A stretch of 64,000 nt of DNA from positions 1 through 64,000 of the forward strand of contig JADJVG010000004.1 in NCBI GenBank assembly GCA_016716675.1, written 5' to 3'. The stretch comes from Hyphomicrobium sp. Lineage in GTDB: Bacteria; Pseudomonadota; Alphaproteobacteria; Rhizobiales; Hyphomicrobiaceae. A program made the position numbers and the translations under genes. This document shows positions 1 through 9,045 of this stretch, piece after piece. Each line of letters opens with the position of its first letter. The first letter of the stretch is position 1. The notes below the pieces were generated by a model. That model saw only the letters and a program-made list of their open reading frames with translations. It had not been told where the DNA came from and made no database searches.

Positions 1-2
1 CG

Positions 3-419
3 CTCTACCTGCAGAGCCAGTCGTCGCGCATGTTCGGCGTTGATATTCACCCAGCGGCAACATTCGGCAAAGGCATCATGGTTGACCACGCGACCGGCTT
101 CGTCGTTGGTGAGACGGCCGTCGTCGGTGACAACTGCTCGTTCTTGCATGCCGTTACGCTTGGCGGCAGCGGCAAAGAGACAGGTGACCGCCACCCCAAG
201 ATCGGCGAAAACGTGCTGATCGGGGCGGGCGCAAAAGTACTCGGCAACATCCAGGTCGGCTGCTGCTCGCGCATTGCTGCTGGCTCCGTCGTGCTGTCGG
301 ACGTGCCAAAGAATGTCACGGTCGCTGGCGTTCCGGCTAAGGTGGTCGGATCGGCCGGATGCGCGGAACCGGCGCGCGCCATGGAACAAGGTTGGATCGA
401 CGATTTCGGCGGTCTCTAG
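3..419 (+). CDS. cysE: Serine O-acetyltransferase, C-terminal part (cut by window start)
   Basis: The reading frame is open from the first bases of the window, so the N-terminal half lies outside. The visible part is a left-handed beta-helix of hexapeptide repeats. It contains the DIHPAA and DHATG stretches, with histidines at the positions used for catalysis and serine binding in CysE, and GGSGK for acetyl-CoA binding. The enzyme makes O-acetylserine from serine and acetyl-CoA, the first step of cysteine synthesis in the cytoplasm. The stop is TAG at 417-419. A DUF3126 gene follows after 30 bp in the same direction, an order common in Rhizobiales. Confidence 0.93.
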   Translation, partial: LYLQSQSSRMFGVDIHPAATFGKGIMVDHATGFVVGETAVVGDNCSFLHAVTLGGSGKETGDRHPKIGENVLIGAGAKVLGNIQVGCCSRIAAGSVVLSDVPKNVTVAGVPAKVVGSAGCAEPARAMEQGWIDDFGGL

Positions 420-449
420 ACGTTTTGTTATGCCCTCAAGGAGAGTGAC

Positions 450-665
450 GTGAAGAAAGACGAAATCGCGCGCCTGCAAACCTACCTTCGCAAGACGTTC
501 GGCACGCCGACGCTTGAAGTCAAGGCGCAGCCGAAGAAAGACGACATGGCGGAAGTTTTCATCGGCGGCGAATTCGTTGCGGCGCTGTATCGTGAAGTTG
601 AGGATGGGGAAACGTCGTACGCCCTGCAGATGGCGATCCTGGACGTGGATCTCGAAGGCCTGTGA
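450..665 (+). CDS. DUF3126 family small protein
   Basis: A 71-residue protein starting at a GTG with an AAGGAGAG ribosome binding site just upstream (438-445). The sequence matches the DUF3126 family, a small alphaproteobacterial family regularly found right after cysE. No signal peptide or membrane segment is visible, so it is probably cytoplasmic. The close spacing to cysE suggests co-transcription. Its function is unknown, and a role linked to cysteine synthesis would be inference from position only. Confidence 0.85.
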   Translation: MKKDEIARLQTYLRKTFGTPTLEVKAQPKKDDMAEVFIGGEFVAALYREVEDGETSYALQMAILDVDLEGL

Positions 666-692
666 TTATTCGAACCATACTGCGAGGCCGCG

Positions 693-1222
693 ATGGCGCT
701 TTATGAACTCGACGGCGTCAGGTCGAGACGCCGACAAGCGGCAATTTTTGGGTTGCGCCCAATGCCGTTTTGCTTGGCAAAGTCCGTATCGAAGACGACG
801 CCAGCGTTTGGTTTGGCGCGGTTCTGCGCGGCGACAATGAATTGATCACGGTTGGCGCGCGTTCAAATGTCCAAGATGGCTGCGTGCTGCATACCGATCC
901 GGGCTTTCCGTTGACCATCGGTCCTGACTGCACGATCGGCCACATGGTCATGCTGCACGGCTGCACGATCGGGCGCGGAAGTTTGATCGGCATCGGCTCG
1001 ATCATTCTCAACGGCGCCAAAATCGGTGAGGAATGCCTGATCGGCGCCAACACGCTGATCGCCGAGGGCAAGGAAATTCCGCCGCGCTCAATGGTGCTCG
1101 GTTCGCCCGGCAAAATCGTGCGCCAGCTTACCGATGACGATGTGAAACGCTTTGGCGGCGCGGCAGGACGCTATGTGGCCAACGCGCGCCGCTTCGCAGC
1201 TGGACTAAAATCCCAGACATGA
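693..1222 (+). CDS. Gamma-class carbonic anhydrase-like protein (apparent frameshift near the start)
   Basis: A hexapeptide-repeat protein with the gamma carbonic anhydrase/YrdA pattern, including LRGDNE and the histidines of GHMVMLHGC that bind metal in this family. The natural start is ATG at 693 (MALYELDGV). The frame then breaks: reading on in the same frame gives unrelated residues, while a one-base shift at about 722 restores an uninterrupted family sequence (VETPTSGNFWVAPNAVLLGK). One missing base after GTCAGG explains this. A TTG start at 770 would keep the frame open but lose the conserved N-terminus. Whether it hydrates CO2 or is a structural homologue cannot be told from sequence. 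Confidence 0.8.
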
Positions 1223-1371
1223 AGCGCGATTTTTGCCATGGCGGCGAATGTTGCAACCCTAAAAAGGGTTCGAGCCGAACGCAGGGGAAGCGCTCGGCTC
1301 GATCGCAGGTCCGGCAGTAGGGGGTCGGGGGGACGGCAGGGTCCCTGCCGGGCCTGGAGTTCCTTCAAATG

Positions 1372-2025
1372 TCAGCGGTCAGCAGGGTTCGATTTCACGC
1401 CGGCCATTGCGCCTAACGACGTCGGATCTGCGCCATCGAGCGACACCCAGACCTTGGGATCGATGTAGGATTGGCGCATCACAAAATGATAGGGCGTGTT
1501 GTTCCATAGGCGCACGGCATCGATTTTGTTGTCGAGCACGAAATCACCTTGCGTGGTACGCGCCGTCAAAATGGCATGACCTTCGTTTTTCTCGTCGCGC
1601 ACAACGGTCAAAAGCAGCGCATTCGACGGCCAACCTTGTGCCATCAAGCGTTGCCGCTTGAGCAGGGCGAAGTCTTCGCAATCGCCGCGCACCTTCGGCA
1701 CGGTCCATAGTTCATTGACGCCATAAATTTCCCCATCCGTCGCCGGTTCAATCTCGCGATTGACCGCGCGATTGATTTCGTCGAGGTTGCTCAGCCGCTC
1801 GGGCGTCATCGGAGAGCGGTCATCGCTGACGGCGGTTGACACACATTCGTTGGGCTGAACTTCGCAGAAGCGCACAAAGCCGTAAGGCGGCTGCGCGTTG
1901 GCGTAGACGCGCATGTATTGCGGCGCGCGGTATGCCGGCTGAAGCGAGGCGATTTCCTGAGCCTGGACCGGCCCGATCGCCAATATACTCAACGCGACGC
2001 TTAAACTAACGCAACTCGACTTCAT
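1372..2025 (-). CDS. Transglutaminase-like cysteine proteinase (BTLCP family)
   Basis: The start is placed at the ATG at 2025 because a GAGGG ribosome site precedes it and it gives a clean signal peptide (hydrophobic core, cut near VQAQ). The frame continues upstream to 2163 without these features. The mature protein has the BTLCP pattern: Cys116 in RGDCEDFALLK, His150 in EGHAIL and Asp165 in DFVLDNK form a papain-like triad. Members are periplasmic, and the LapG branch cleaves surface adhesins. No LapD-like partner is in view, so the substrate is unknown. It converges with the carbonic anhydrase-like gene. Confidence 0.85.
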   Translation of the reverse strand: MKSSCVSLSVALSILAIGPVQAQEIASLQPAYRAPQYMRVYANAQPPYGFVRFCEVQPNECVSTAVSDDRSPMTPERLSNLDEINRAVNREIEPATDGEIYGVNELWTVPKVRGDCEDFALLKRQRLMAQGWPSNALLLTVVRDEKNEGHAILTARTTQGDFVLDNKIDAVRLWNNTPYHFVMRQSYIDPKVWVSLDGADPTSLGAMAGVKSNPADR

Positions 2026-2194
2026 GATACGCCCTCGAACACTGAACGCGATATTAGCAGACGAAACTCGACTTAGGTTGAACGCAAGCAGAAGCATTTG
2101 AGACAATTTCTGCTCAAGTTTTAACTTCCTGAATTTGGCAATTCGGCGAGTACTTTGAGGCATTACACAACCGTCTCGTTACGCATCAACATGC

Positions 2195-2210
2195 GAGCCC
2201 TTTCGGGCTC
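2195..2210 (-). terminator. Short hairpin at the end of the PilZ gene
   Basis: A perfect 6-bp stem (GAGCCC / GGGCTC) with a 4-base loop overlaps the PilZ stop codon. No T-run follows on either strand, so this is only a candidate transcription end or stability element. Confidence 0.3.
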
Positions 2211-2841
2211 ACGGAAATAGGGCGCGAAGTGTTGCTTGGTCCTGCACCGTGAGGAACTGAACACCGATGCCGTCGACATGGTGGCGGCGTACGATCGCGC
2301 GGAGTTTGCCGATGAGAACATCCTCGCCGATCGCCGGTCGCGCAGGTGTACGGACGGATGCTCCGGATGCTGAAAGATCGAGAAGCTCGACATCAATGAT
2401 CATGCCGTCGTCGAAGCGCAGCGTTGATTTGCGTCCGCCGGTGCCGACGCGATCATGCTGGCGTCCGAGTTCATCGGGGAAGTCATTGCGGTTGAGCAGC
2501 CACATCACTTGGGCCGCAAGTTTCTCGCGCTTGTGCTCAGAAACCTTGAATTGAAAGGCAAAGCCGCCCGGCAGCACGCGCGTCACGAGGCCTTCGAGGC
2601 CACCGAGATGCTCGAAATATGCAACGATGCGTTCTCCCATCTCAACGGGATGTTCGCAGGCAACGTAAGCGCCACCGACAGAAACGTCTTGGAGCTGACA
2701 GGTGTATTCTTCGCGGTTCGCACGCATGAATCGGCCGGCAAGTTCCAGAGGAACACGACGATGCCGGCGCAGATCACCATTCCCGCGAGCGGGCGCGACA
2801 ACGGATGGATGCTGCAACATCAATTGGCTATGAACACTCAT
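2209..2841 (-). CDS. Tandem PilZ domain protein
   Basis: 210 residues with two PilZ domains. The first begins with RRHRR near residue 25 and has DVSVGGAY, the RxxxR and [D/N]xSxxG elements that bind cyclic di-GMP. The second (from about residue 135) keeps DLSASGASV but has a weaker arginine motif (GRKSTLRF). The first domain therefore probably binds c-di-GMP and the second may be structural. No signal peptide or membrane segment is seen, so it is a cytoplasmic effector. It stands alone on the minus strand. The output (motility, surface polysaccharide or adhesion) cannot be inferred. Confidence 0.88.
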   Translation of the reverse strand: MSVHSQLMLQHPSVVAPARGNGDLRRHRRVPLELAGRFMRANREEYTCQLQDVSVGGAYVACEHPVEMGERIVAYFEHLGGLEGLVTRVLPGGFAFQFKVSEHKREKLAAQVMWLLNRNDFPDELGRQHDRVGTGGRKSTLRFDDGMIIDVELLDLSASGASVRTPARPAIGEDVLIGKLRAIVRRHHVDGIGVQFLTVQDQATLRALFP

Positions 2842-3085
2842 GGCCGGTCCTCACAACGCACGAAAGGGCCTCGTTAGTGTGCGCGCGGAACGGGCGCGCC
2901 ACCTGCAAAGCCTGACTATGGCGAAGGGGGCCTTAATGAAGGCCTAACCGGCGGGTCATTATCGAAAAGTTCTCGGCCGCCTTGGCGGAATTCGTAATGC
3001 CGCCACAAGGGGTGATCTGCAACTTAATGAATAACTGGGTCGCGTGCGCCGCATCGTGCCAGCACAGACTGGTCACATGAGCTTA

Positions 3086-3721
3086 TCAGTGGTCGTCGTC
3101 TGATTTCATCAATCCGCCATCATAGACGCGGAACTGGCGGCGATCCGAGCGCACGATGCGGGCTTCTCCCATATGTGGCAGGAACGGCGATTGGCGATGG
3201 AGTGCGTCGATCATGGCATGCGGGCGACCGTCCGGCCAAACCAGTTCGTTGGCGACGATGCGGTGGCGAACGAGCGGTTCATGCCCGAGCCATACAGGGT
3301 GGTCGATCATGGCGACCGAACCGAGGAAACGATCGACATCGTTGTGAAGATGAACCAACGGCAGGATCAGCATTTCCCAACGCGCGGCCTGGCCGGTGTC
3401 GGTTTCCGAACTGAAGGTGAAGACGCCGACTGCGCCTTGCCGGGCGATGACCGAAATCTGCCGCTGCAGCGTGATGCGGTCTTCGTCACCAACCAGTTCC
3501 AGAATATTGAGGCCACGGAACTCGACGCCGAAGGCTTCGCCAATGCGGGTTCCGGCTAGGCGAAAGCGGCACGTATCGCCGTCAACCCGCTCGAGGATGA
3601 ACGTGTCCGGCAGCATGTTGGCGATTTGGGACGGTTCGACTTCAAAGCGCTTCGGCGCCAACCGGCCGGCACGGATGTCGTTCCAGTAGCCGTACAGTGT
3701 TTGAGTGATGACTTCGCGCAT
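3086..3721 (-). CDS. PAS_5-type domain protein
   Basis: A 211-residue soluble protein of the alphaproteobacterial PAS_5 type. The N-terminal half has the WNDIRAGRLAPKRFEVEPS opening and the FRLAGTRI...FG stretch of that family. No kinase, cyclase or helix-turn-helix domain follows, so if it senses something it must act through a partner. The start is the ATG at 3721 with a weak ribosome site. The 240-bp gap down to the PilZ gene holds a small GGCCTT/AAGGCC hairpin (2929-2944) and nothing else clear. Confidence 0.75.
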   Translation of the reverse strand: MREVITQTLYGYWNDIRAGRLAPKRFEVEPSQIANMLPDTFILERVDGDTCRFRLAGTRIGEAFGVEFRGLNILELVGDEDRITLQRQISVIARQGAVGVFTFSSETDTGQAARWEMLILPLVHLHNDVDRFLGSVAMIDHPVWLGHEPLVRHRIVANELVWPDGRPHAMIDALHRQSPFLPHMGEARIVRSDRRQFRVYDGGLMKSDDDH

Positions 3722-3953
3722 TGCTGTCTCGTCCCCTGGTCAGTGGTCGCCGATTGAGCCATTGCGTGCCATTGCGGCACAGTCAGTCCGGCTCTTTCGT
3801 CGTTCTCATGGGATAGGGAGCATCGTTCGTGCCAGGAGCCGGACCTGAGCAAATGCCTTGCCGCCCACGGGCGACATCGTTAACTGGGCTGGCGCAGCTG
3901 TGGCGCATGCCTTCAGGCTGGGCGATATGCCTAATTTGTGACGGAGCCGGAAA

Positions 3954-4694
3954 GTGCCCGACGAGAAACATCGAGAACCCGTTTTCAACGTGCCTGGCGC
4001 CGTGCTCGGCACCGTCGCGGTGCTGGTCCTCATTCATGCAGGGCGCACGTACCTGCTATCGGCGGAAACCAATGAATGGCTGCTGCTGGCAATGGCGTTC
4101 ATTCCAGCCCGCTACGCCGGCTTTGCCAATGAAATTCCTGGCGGCGAGGTCGCCATGTACACGTCGTTCTTCACCCACGTTCTGGTCCATGCGGATGTTA
4201 TCCACCTGTCGATCAACAGTGCGTGGTTGCTGGCGTTCGGCTCGGTACTGAACAAGCGGATGGGGGCTTGGCGCTTCCTTGCGTTTTCGGTGTTCGGCGG
4301 GGTCGCCGGCGCGTTAGCGTTTCTCGTCGCCAACCCCGGCCTTGCGGCGCCCGTAATCGGCGCCTCGGGCGCAATTGCCGCCATGATGGGCGGTGTCATG
4401 CGGTTCCTGTTTCCCGCCATCGATCAGAAGCGAGGGTATCTGCTGCGGGACAATCCGGCGGCGATTCCGCGTATGTCTTTGATGCAAAGTCTGACCGACA
4501 AAAGGATCGTACTCGCGTCAATCGTCTTTGTAGGGCTTAATCTGATGGCGATCATTGGTTTCGGTGGGATGGGCGAGATGCACGCGATCGCCTGGGAAGC
4601 GCATCTTGGCGGCTATTTCTTCGGACTTCTCGCATTCGCGGCGTTCGATGTGGCGGCGCAAAAATCTTCACCAAGCGGCTTGGAACATGAATGA
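3954..4694 (+). CDS. Rhomboid family intramembrane serine protease
   Basis: 246 residues with several hydrophobic segments. The catalytic pair is visible: Ser138 in GASG and His217 in EAHLGG. The upstream HVLVHADVIHLSINS segment has the histidines and asparagine that form the oxyanion site in rhomboids. The start is a GTG at 3954. The protease would sit in the inner membrane and cut transmembrane substrates, which are unknown. A CBS-domain gene follows after about 200 bp. Confidence 0.92.
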   Translation: MPDEKHREPVFNVPGAVLGTVAVLVLIHAGRTYLLSAETNEWLLLAMAFIPARYAGFANEIPGGEVAMYTSFFTHVLVHADVIHLSINSAWLLAFGSVLNKRMGAWRFLAFSVFGGVAGALAFLVANPGLAAPVIGASGAIAAMMGGVMRFLFPAIDQKRGYLLRDNPAAIPRMSLMQSLTDKRIVLASIVFVGLNLMAIIGFGGMGEMHAIAWEAHLGGYFFGLLAFAAFDVAAQKSSPSGLEHE

Positions 4695-4890
4695 GGTCTT
4701 GCGTTCTCGGAAAACTTACCGCACCCTTTACGTACCGGGACGGAAGATCTCGGATTTGCATTTGGGGTGAGACTCGCCGCGTGTTGGCGGACCGAGGAGG
4801 CTGAGCAGTTGTATGCCAAGATTGCTTGGCGTCGCTGTTCCTGGCTGAACTCGTTGGCTGGCGGCGCGGTGACGAAGTGGAGATAAGACC

Positions 4891-5322
4891 ATGAACATTG
4901 GCCAAATCTTGAAGACCAAAGCGCGCGGTGTGACGACCGCACAGCCCACTGACACTGTTCAAGCGATCGCCGCTTTGCTGTCCCAGCGTAGGATCGGCGC
5001 TGTCGTGATCGTTGGCGAAGGCGGTCGCGTTGCCGGAATTATGTCTGAGCGCGACATCATCCGGATGATCGCAAGCCACGGCGCCGAGGCGCTAGCAATG
5101 CCTACGAGTGCCGTGATGACCCACGACGTCAAAACCTGCACGCGCACCTGCACCGTCGATGAGATCATGGATGCCATGACGCAAGGTCGTTTCCGCCATA
5201 TGCCGGTGGTCGAGGATGGCGAGCTTATCGGCATCATCTCGATCGGCGACGCGGTCAAGCACCACACAGCCGAAGTCGAGTTGGAAGTCACCGCGATGCG
5301 CGGTTACTTGGCTACGGGCTGA
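4891..5322 (+). CDS. CBS domain pair protein
   Basis: 143 residues made of two CBS domains (about 8-60 and 73-130), with repeated ERDI and GDAV-type ends. A GGAGAT ribosome site precedes the ATG. CBS pairs bind adenosyl ligands such as AMP, ATP or NADH, and stand-alone pairs in proteobacteria are usually stress or energy sensors. The 3' end overlaps the convergent patatin gene by 19 bp, so transcription of the two may interfere. Confidence 0.9.
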   Translation: MNIGQILKTKARGVTTAQPTDTVQAIAALLSQRRIGAVVIVGEGGRVAGIMSERDIIRMIASHGAEALAMPTSAVMTHDVKTCTRTCTVDEIMDAMTQGRFRHMPVVEDGELIGIISIGDAVKHHTAEVELEVTAMRGYLATG

Positions 5323-6311
5323 ATTAGAATCTTGACCGGTGCGCTGGAAGTTGTCGCCTGGGCAGGAGCCGCGAGGTTCCTCCTGGGTGTTCTTGTATCG
5401 ATCTCGCGCGTGATGTCGTCGAGTTGCCGTGCAACGGCCTGTGCGCCCCGTGAAATCAGCTCATCTGCACGGTGGAAATCGAACAAGCCGATGTCCTGCA
5501 GGCGAGGAGAAATCATTGCGTCGGGTGGATCGCCAGCGAGGCGTGACCGCGCGATGCGATCCTGGACGATGTTGAAGGCGTCCACCATCACCGTCGAAAT
5601 GCCAGGTGCGCCATCGCCGCGTCCGAAAATCTGACGCTGCAGCAGCCCACGCACGCCGCGGGCCGGTGGCTCGATTGCGTCAAACGCCGGTTCGTCCTGG
5701 AGTTCCTCGTCGCCTTCGTAGTCTTCATCTGGTGTCGGAACAACGCTGCCGCGTCCCAGCACGTCGAAGTTCAGGTTGACGGCAATTACGTAGCGCGCGC
5801 CGAGCGCACGGCATACTGAGACGGGAATTGGATTGACGAGTGCGCCATCAAACAGCCAGCGGCCATTGACGCGTACCGGTTTGAAGATGCCGGGCAGGGC
5901 GTAGGACGCGCGCACCGCATCGACCAGCTTGCCGCGCGAAAGCCAATGCTCGTGGCCTGTGCCAATTTCGGTCGCGACGGCGGTGAAGCGTGTATCAAGA
6001 TCTTCGATCAGTTTATCGCCCAGGTGGCGATCCAGACGGTCGCAGAGCTTCTGGCCGCCAATTAACCCATTTCCTTTGAGGTTGAAATCGAGATATCCGA
6101 AAATGCGGCGCGGCGTCAGTTCGCGCGCAAAGCCTTCGATATCATCAAGGTGACCCGAGGAATAACAGCCCCCGACAACCGCGCCGATCGATGTTCCGGC
6201 GATAATATCAGGGCGAATACCTGCTGCTTGAAGAGCTTTCAAAACCCCTATATGGGCCCAGCCGCGGGCTGCGCCGCCGCCAAGAGCCAAGCCTATTTTC
6301 ACTCCCGCCAT
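5304..6311 (-). CDS. Patatin-like phospholipase (RssA type)
   Basis: The start at ATG 6311 is preferred because a GGGAG ribosome site lies upstream and family members begin a few residues before the glycine-rich loop. An in-frame ATG at 6359 would add 16 residues. The protein has GGGAARGWAHIG (oxyanion loop), the nucleophile Ser41 in GTSIG and Asp155 in DGALVN, the complete Ser-Asp dyad of patatins. No signal peptide is present, so it is a cytoplasmic or membrane-peripheral lipid acyl hydrolase. An acidic linker (residues about 190-215) and a Pro/Ala-rich tail are lineage extras. Confidence 0.9.
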   Translation of the reverse strand: MAGVKIGLALGGGAARGWAHIGVLKALQAAGIRPDIIAGTSIGAVVGGCYSSGHLDDIEGFARELTPRRIFGYLDFNLKGNGLIGGQKLCDRLDRHLGDKLIEDLDTRFTAVATEIGTGHEHWLSRGKLVDAVRASYALPGIFKPVRVNGRWLFDGALVNPIPVSVCRALGARYVIAVNLNFDVLGRGSVVPTPDEDYEGDEELQDEPAFDAIEPPARGVRGLLQRQIFGRGDGAPGISTVMVDAFNIVQDRIARSRLAGDPPDAMISPRLQDIGLFDFHRADELISRGAQAVARQLDDITREIDTRTPRRNLAAPAQATTSSAPVKILIQPVAK

Positions 6312-6513
6312 GGCGGCACTCCCGACCATTTCAACCGCATCCACCGTCGTGCGTTCCATAGTCTGTCACGCGAACGAAGGAATTAGATCAGGTCCTAAAA
6401 ACAGATTTAATAAGTTTAGTCGAACTACGTTAAGGCTACGCTACTAAGAGGTAAGCAATGGATGAATTCAAGAAAAGGGCCAGACGCACCCTTGGCGATC
6501 ACGACTTCGCGCT

Positions 6514-6954
6514 TTAGTCTCGCGTTGCAGCATTGATCAAGCGCACACCCCCACTCGTGCCGGGTGTGCCAGTCAGCTTGCGGTAAAAGCATGAGACTGC
6601 GCCCGTGTGGCAGGCAACACCGTCGCCTGCAACGGATGCTTTCACCCAGACAACATCCTGATCGCAATCGGTCCGCACTTCGGTAACCTTGAGAAGGTTG
6701 CCGCTCTCTTCGCCCTTCTTCCAAAGTTTATTGCGCGATCGGCTCCAGAAGTGCGCGATTCCGGTTTCGAGCGTCAGGCGCAGGGCCGTATCGTCCATGA
6801 AAGCAAACATGAGTACGGCGCCTGACGTGGCGTCTGTGACGATCGCCGGGATCAATCCACCGGCATCGAATTTCGGCTGGAAGACATCACCGGATTCGAT
6901 GTCACTCGTTGTCGTGCGGGCAGCGAATGTGTCTGTCATGGTCTGAAACTTCAT
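6514..6954 (-). CDS. hisI: Phosphoribosyl-AMP cyclohydrolase
   Basis: 146 residues, single-domain HisI without the HisE part. The metal-binding signature is complete: Cys97 in DCDQD, then Cys115 and Cys122 in VACHTGAVSC. It opens the purine ring of phosphoribosyl-AMP in the third step of histidine synthesis. The gene lies 21 bp after folE in the same direction, so the two are probably co-transcribed. A second ATG five codons downstream (MTDTF) is a possible alternative start, and neither start has a clear ribosome site. Confidence 0.95.
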   Translation of the reverse strand: MKFQTMTDTFAARTTTSDIESGDVFQPKFDAGGLIPAIVTDATSGAVLMFAFMDDTALRLTLETGIAHFWSRSRNKLWKKGEESGNLLKVTEVRTDCDQDVVWVKASVAGDGVACHTGAVSCFYRKLTGTPGTSGGVRLINAATRD

Positions 6955-6975
6955 TTGGAGGTGAGGGGGTTGCGC

Positions 6976-7620
6976 TCAACGCGGCGCATGAACCATCGCG
7001 ATGAAACGATCACGCAGCGCGGCGTCCGTTTCAAAGCGGCCGAGAAAGCGTGAGGTGAGCACGGCAACGTGCGGCTGGCGCACGCCGCGCGCCGCCATGC
7101 ACTGATGTTCCGCGCTCATCATAACGGCAACGCCCTTGGGCTGCAGTGCATCGTGGATCGCAAGCGCGATTTCGCCGGTCAGCGTTTCCTGTGTCTGTAG
7201 GCGGCGCGCGTAGATCTCAACGACGCGAGCGAGCTTGGACAACCCGACGATGCCTGCCGATGGCATATACGCGACGTGCGCCACGCCTGAGAATGGCGCG
7301 ATGTGGTGTTCGCAGTGGCTCTCGAAGTGAATGTCCTTCAGAAGCACGATATCGTCGTAACCGCTGGTCTCTTCGAAGGTCGTCATGAGTTCGGCGCGCG
7401 CATCGGCGCGATAGCCGGAAAAATACTCGCCATAGGCTTCGGCTACGCGCGCCGGCGTGTCGATGAGGCCCGCCCGCTCGGGGGCATCGCCCGCCCAAGC
7501 CAGCAGCGTGCGGACGGCGTCCTCCGCCTCGGCCCGCGAGGGGCGGCGGGCGGGCAGGGTCGAGATATTCGGAGCGAGCGGTGTTTTCTTCGGCAATTGA
7601 GCCCCTTCAGGGCGCGACAA
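6976..7620 (-). CDS. folE: GTP cyclohydrolase I
   Basis: 214 residues with the zinc ligands Cys103 and His106 (HCEHH) and Cys174 (EHQCM), plus the conserved SKLARVVEIYARRLQTQE segment. It converts GTP to 7,8-dihydroneopterin triphosphate, the entry point to folate and also to queuosine. QueD, QueE, QueC and QueF, encoded further along in this window, use this product. The about 25-residue N-terminal extension is poorly conserved. It is followed closely by hisI. Confidence 0.96.
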   Translation of the reverse strand: MSRPEGAQLPKKTPLAPNISTLPARRPSRAEAEDAVRTLLAWAGDAPERAGLIDTPARVAEAYGEYFSGYRADARAELMTTFEETSGYDDIVLLKDIHFESHCEHHIAPFSGVAHVAYMPSAGIVGLSKLARVVEIYARRLQTQETLTGEIALAIHDALQPKGVAVMMSAEHQCMAARGVRQPHVAVLTSRFLGRFETDAALRDRFIAMVHAPR

Positions 7621-7751
7621 CCGCGCCTCGCATCGGCAAAGGATTGGTACTATATACGCTGCAGCGGCGGTTTGGACGAGTGTTTGCCGCAGAAACGCTG
7701 AAGGCGCGCTGAACCGGATGCTTTTAGCCTCGGGTTAGCGCCAGAAGCGCC

Positions 7752-7776
7752 AAAAAAAACCCGCCTTGCATGCGGG
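7752..7776 (-). terminator. Intrinsic terminator on the minus strand, upstream of folE
   Basis: Read on the minus strand there is a CCCGC/GCGGG stem with a 7-base loop followed by eight T. No minus-strand gene ends just before it, because the IscU-like and yidD genes here run the other way. It would stop antisense transcription before the folE promoter region. Confidence 0.55.
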
Positions 7777-7795
7777 CGCTTGGGACGATTGCCAC

Positions 7796-8262
7796 ATGGT
7801 TGATCTCGACGAGATCTACAACACGCGCATTCTGGAACTGGCGGGAGAAATCTCGCACAATCAGCGTTTGACGGACGCCGATGCCACAACAAGCGCCCAT
7901 TCCGTTGTGCGGCTCGACTATCGAGGTCGATCTCAAGATGGCAAACGGCCGGGTCAGCGACTATGGCCATACGGTTAAGGCCTGCCTGCTTGGCCAGGCG
8001 GCGGCTTCCGTGATGGCGCGGGAGATCGTCGGTTCGTCGCCGGCGGAACTGCACCGATATCGCAGATCTGATGCGCGTCATGCTCAAGGCCGAAGGTCCG
8101 CCGCCGCAGGGCCGCTGGGCCGACCTTGGCGTGCTTGAACCCGTGCGCCATTACCGGGCGCGCCACGCGTCTACGCTGCTCGTTTTCGATGCCGTTGAAA
8201 AGGCACTCGCCGCGATCGCCCAGCCCTCCGCCAGCGTTGCCCAGGCAGGCAGGGCGCCATGA
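7796..8262 (+). pseudogene. IscU/NifU-like iron-sulfur scaffold protein, split by two apparent frameshifts
   Basis: The scaffold-like protein common beside folE in Rhizobiales can be read only by changing frame twice. The first part (MVDLDEIYNTRILELAGE...TTSAHS) runs to about 7904. The second (LCGSTIEVDLKMANGRVSD...VKACLLGQAAASVMARE) runs to about 8054. The third (IADLMRVMLKAEG...LEPVRHYRARHASTLL) runs to the stop at 8262. The LCGS and KACLLGQ cysteines match cluster-binding positions. Each break is explained by a net one-base change, so errors in the sequence are as likely as true decay. The stop overlaps the yidD start (ATGA). Confidence 0.78.
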
Positions 8263-8546
8263 CGTCGCCGGTCGCGGGCCTTGCCAGAGTGGTCGCCAAG
8301 GCGCCGATCTACATCTACCGCTATACGTTCAAAGCCTTCGTCGGCCAGAACTGCCGCCATTGGCCGACCTGCTCCGAGTATGCCCTAGAAGCCATCGACA
8401 CCAACGGCGCATGGCGTGGCATCTGGCTGATGTTGTCGCGCTTGAAGCGTTGCGGACCGGGCGGCACCAGCGGTGTCGACCCAGTCCCCGATGTTCGCGC
8501 CGTCCATCACCCGTTCGCGCCGTGGCGTTATGGGCGTTGGCGCTAG
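8259..8546 (+). CDS. yidD: Membrane protein insertion efficiency factor
   Basis: 95 residues with the family core YRYTFKAFVGQNCRHWPTCS and the paired cysteines of CRHWPTCSEYA, then LKRCGPGGTSGVDPVP. YidD helps YidC insert and fold inner-membrane proteins and lies at the inner face of the membrane. The ATG overlaps the TGA of the preceding gene, so the two are translationally coupled. Confidence 0.93.
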   Translation: MTSPVAGLARVVAKAPIYIYRYTFKAFVGQNCRHWPTCSEYALEAIDTNGAWRGIWLMLSRLKRCGPGGTSGVDPVPDVRAVHHPFAPWRYGRWR

Positions 8547-8550
8547 GAGC

Positions 8551-9045
8551 TTACGCCGCTACCATTTCGGCTTGGGTCAGCGCTCGAATTTCAGCGGCCG
8601 TATCGGCTGCGAACTGGCCGAGATCGCTTTCGACCACGCCGTTGCCGGCATAAATGACGTCGCTGCCCATTTCGCTAATGCTTTGCACCATGGCCGCGAA
8701 GTTATCGAAGGCCAGCTTGGCGATGAATTCGAAGCTCATCATTTCCCAGACGTTGGCGCCCTGATGCAGCTGGCCTCCAAGCAACGTCTTGACGGTGATT
8801 TCCGGGCAGGCATCGTTCTTCAAAAGGGCGCTGATATGGGGCGCGAGCGCTGCCGGAATTGCCAAGGCACCTGCCGGCCAAGCGCCCGAGTAGGCCGACC
8901 GCTTAAATAGCGGTTCGGACAGGAAGTGCTCGTCAAGAATCGCGCGGACCTTTGGTTCGACGACCGCCTGCACGGAACAGCAGGCCCGAACCTTCCCCTG
9001 AATCAGGAACATTCCCTTGCGCATGACAAGTTTCGCCGGTGCCAT
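8551..9045 (-). CDS. Conserved hypothetical protein, 164 residues
   Basis: I do not recognise the family. The protein is soluble with no signal peptide and has two adjacent cysteines near the start (ACCSVQ). It is otherwise mixed helix with Ala-rich segments. It converges with yidD with only 4 bp between the stops and is divergent from thrS. Codon use looks like that of its neighbours, and the frame is open throughout with an ATG start, which supports a real gene. No function can be given. Confidence 0.65.
   Translation of the reverse strand: MAPAKLVMRKGMFLIQGKVRACCSVQAVVEPKVRAILDEHFLSEPLFKRSAYSGAWPAGALAIPAALAPHISALLKNDACPEITVKTLLGGQLHQGANVWEMMSFEFIAKLAFDNFAAMVQSISEMGSDVIYAGNGVVESDLGQFAADTAAEIRALTQAEMVAA

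Noticed and set aside
1335..1349. GGCAGGG/CCCTGCC palindrome between the carbonic anhydrase-like and BTLCP genes
   Set aside because: The loop is too short for the full stem and no T-run follows, so it is not called a terminator.
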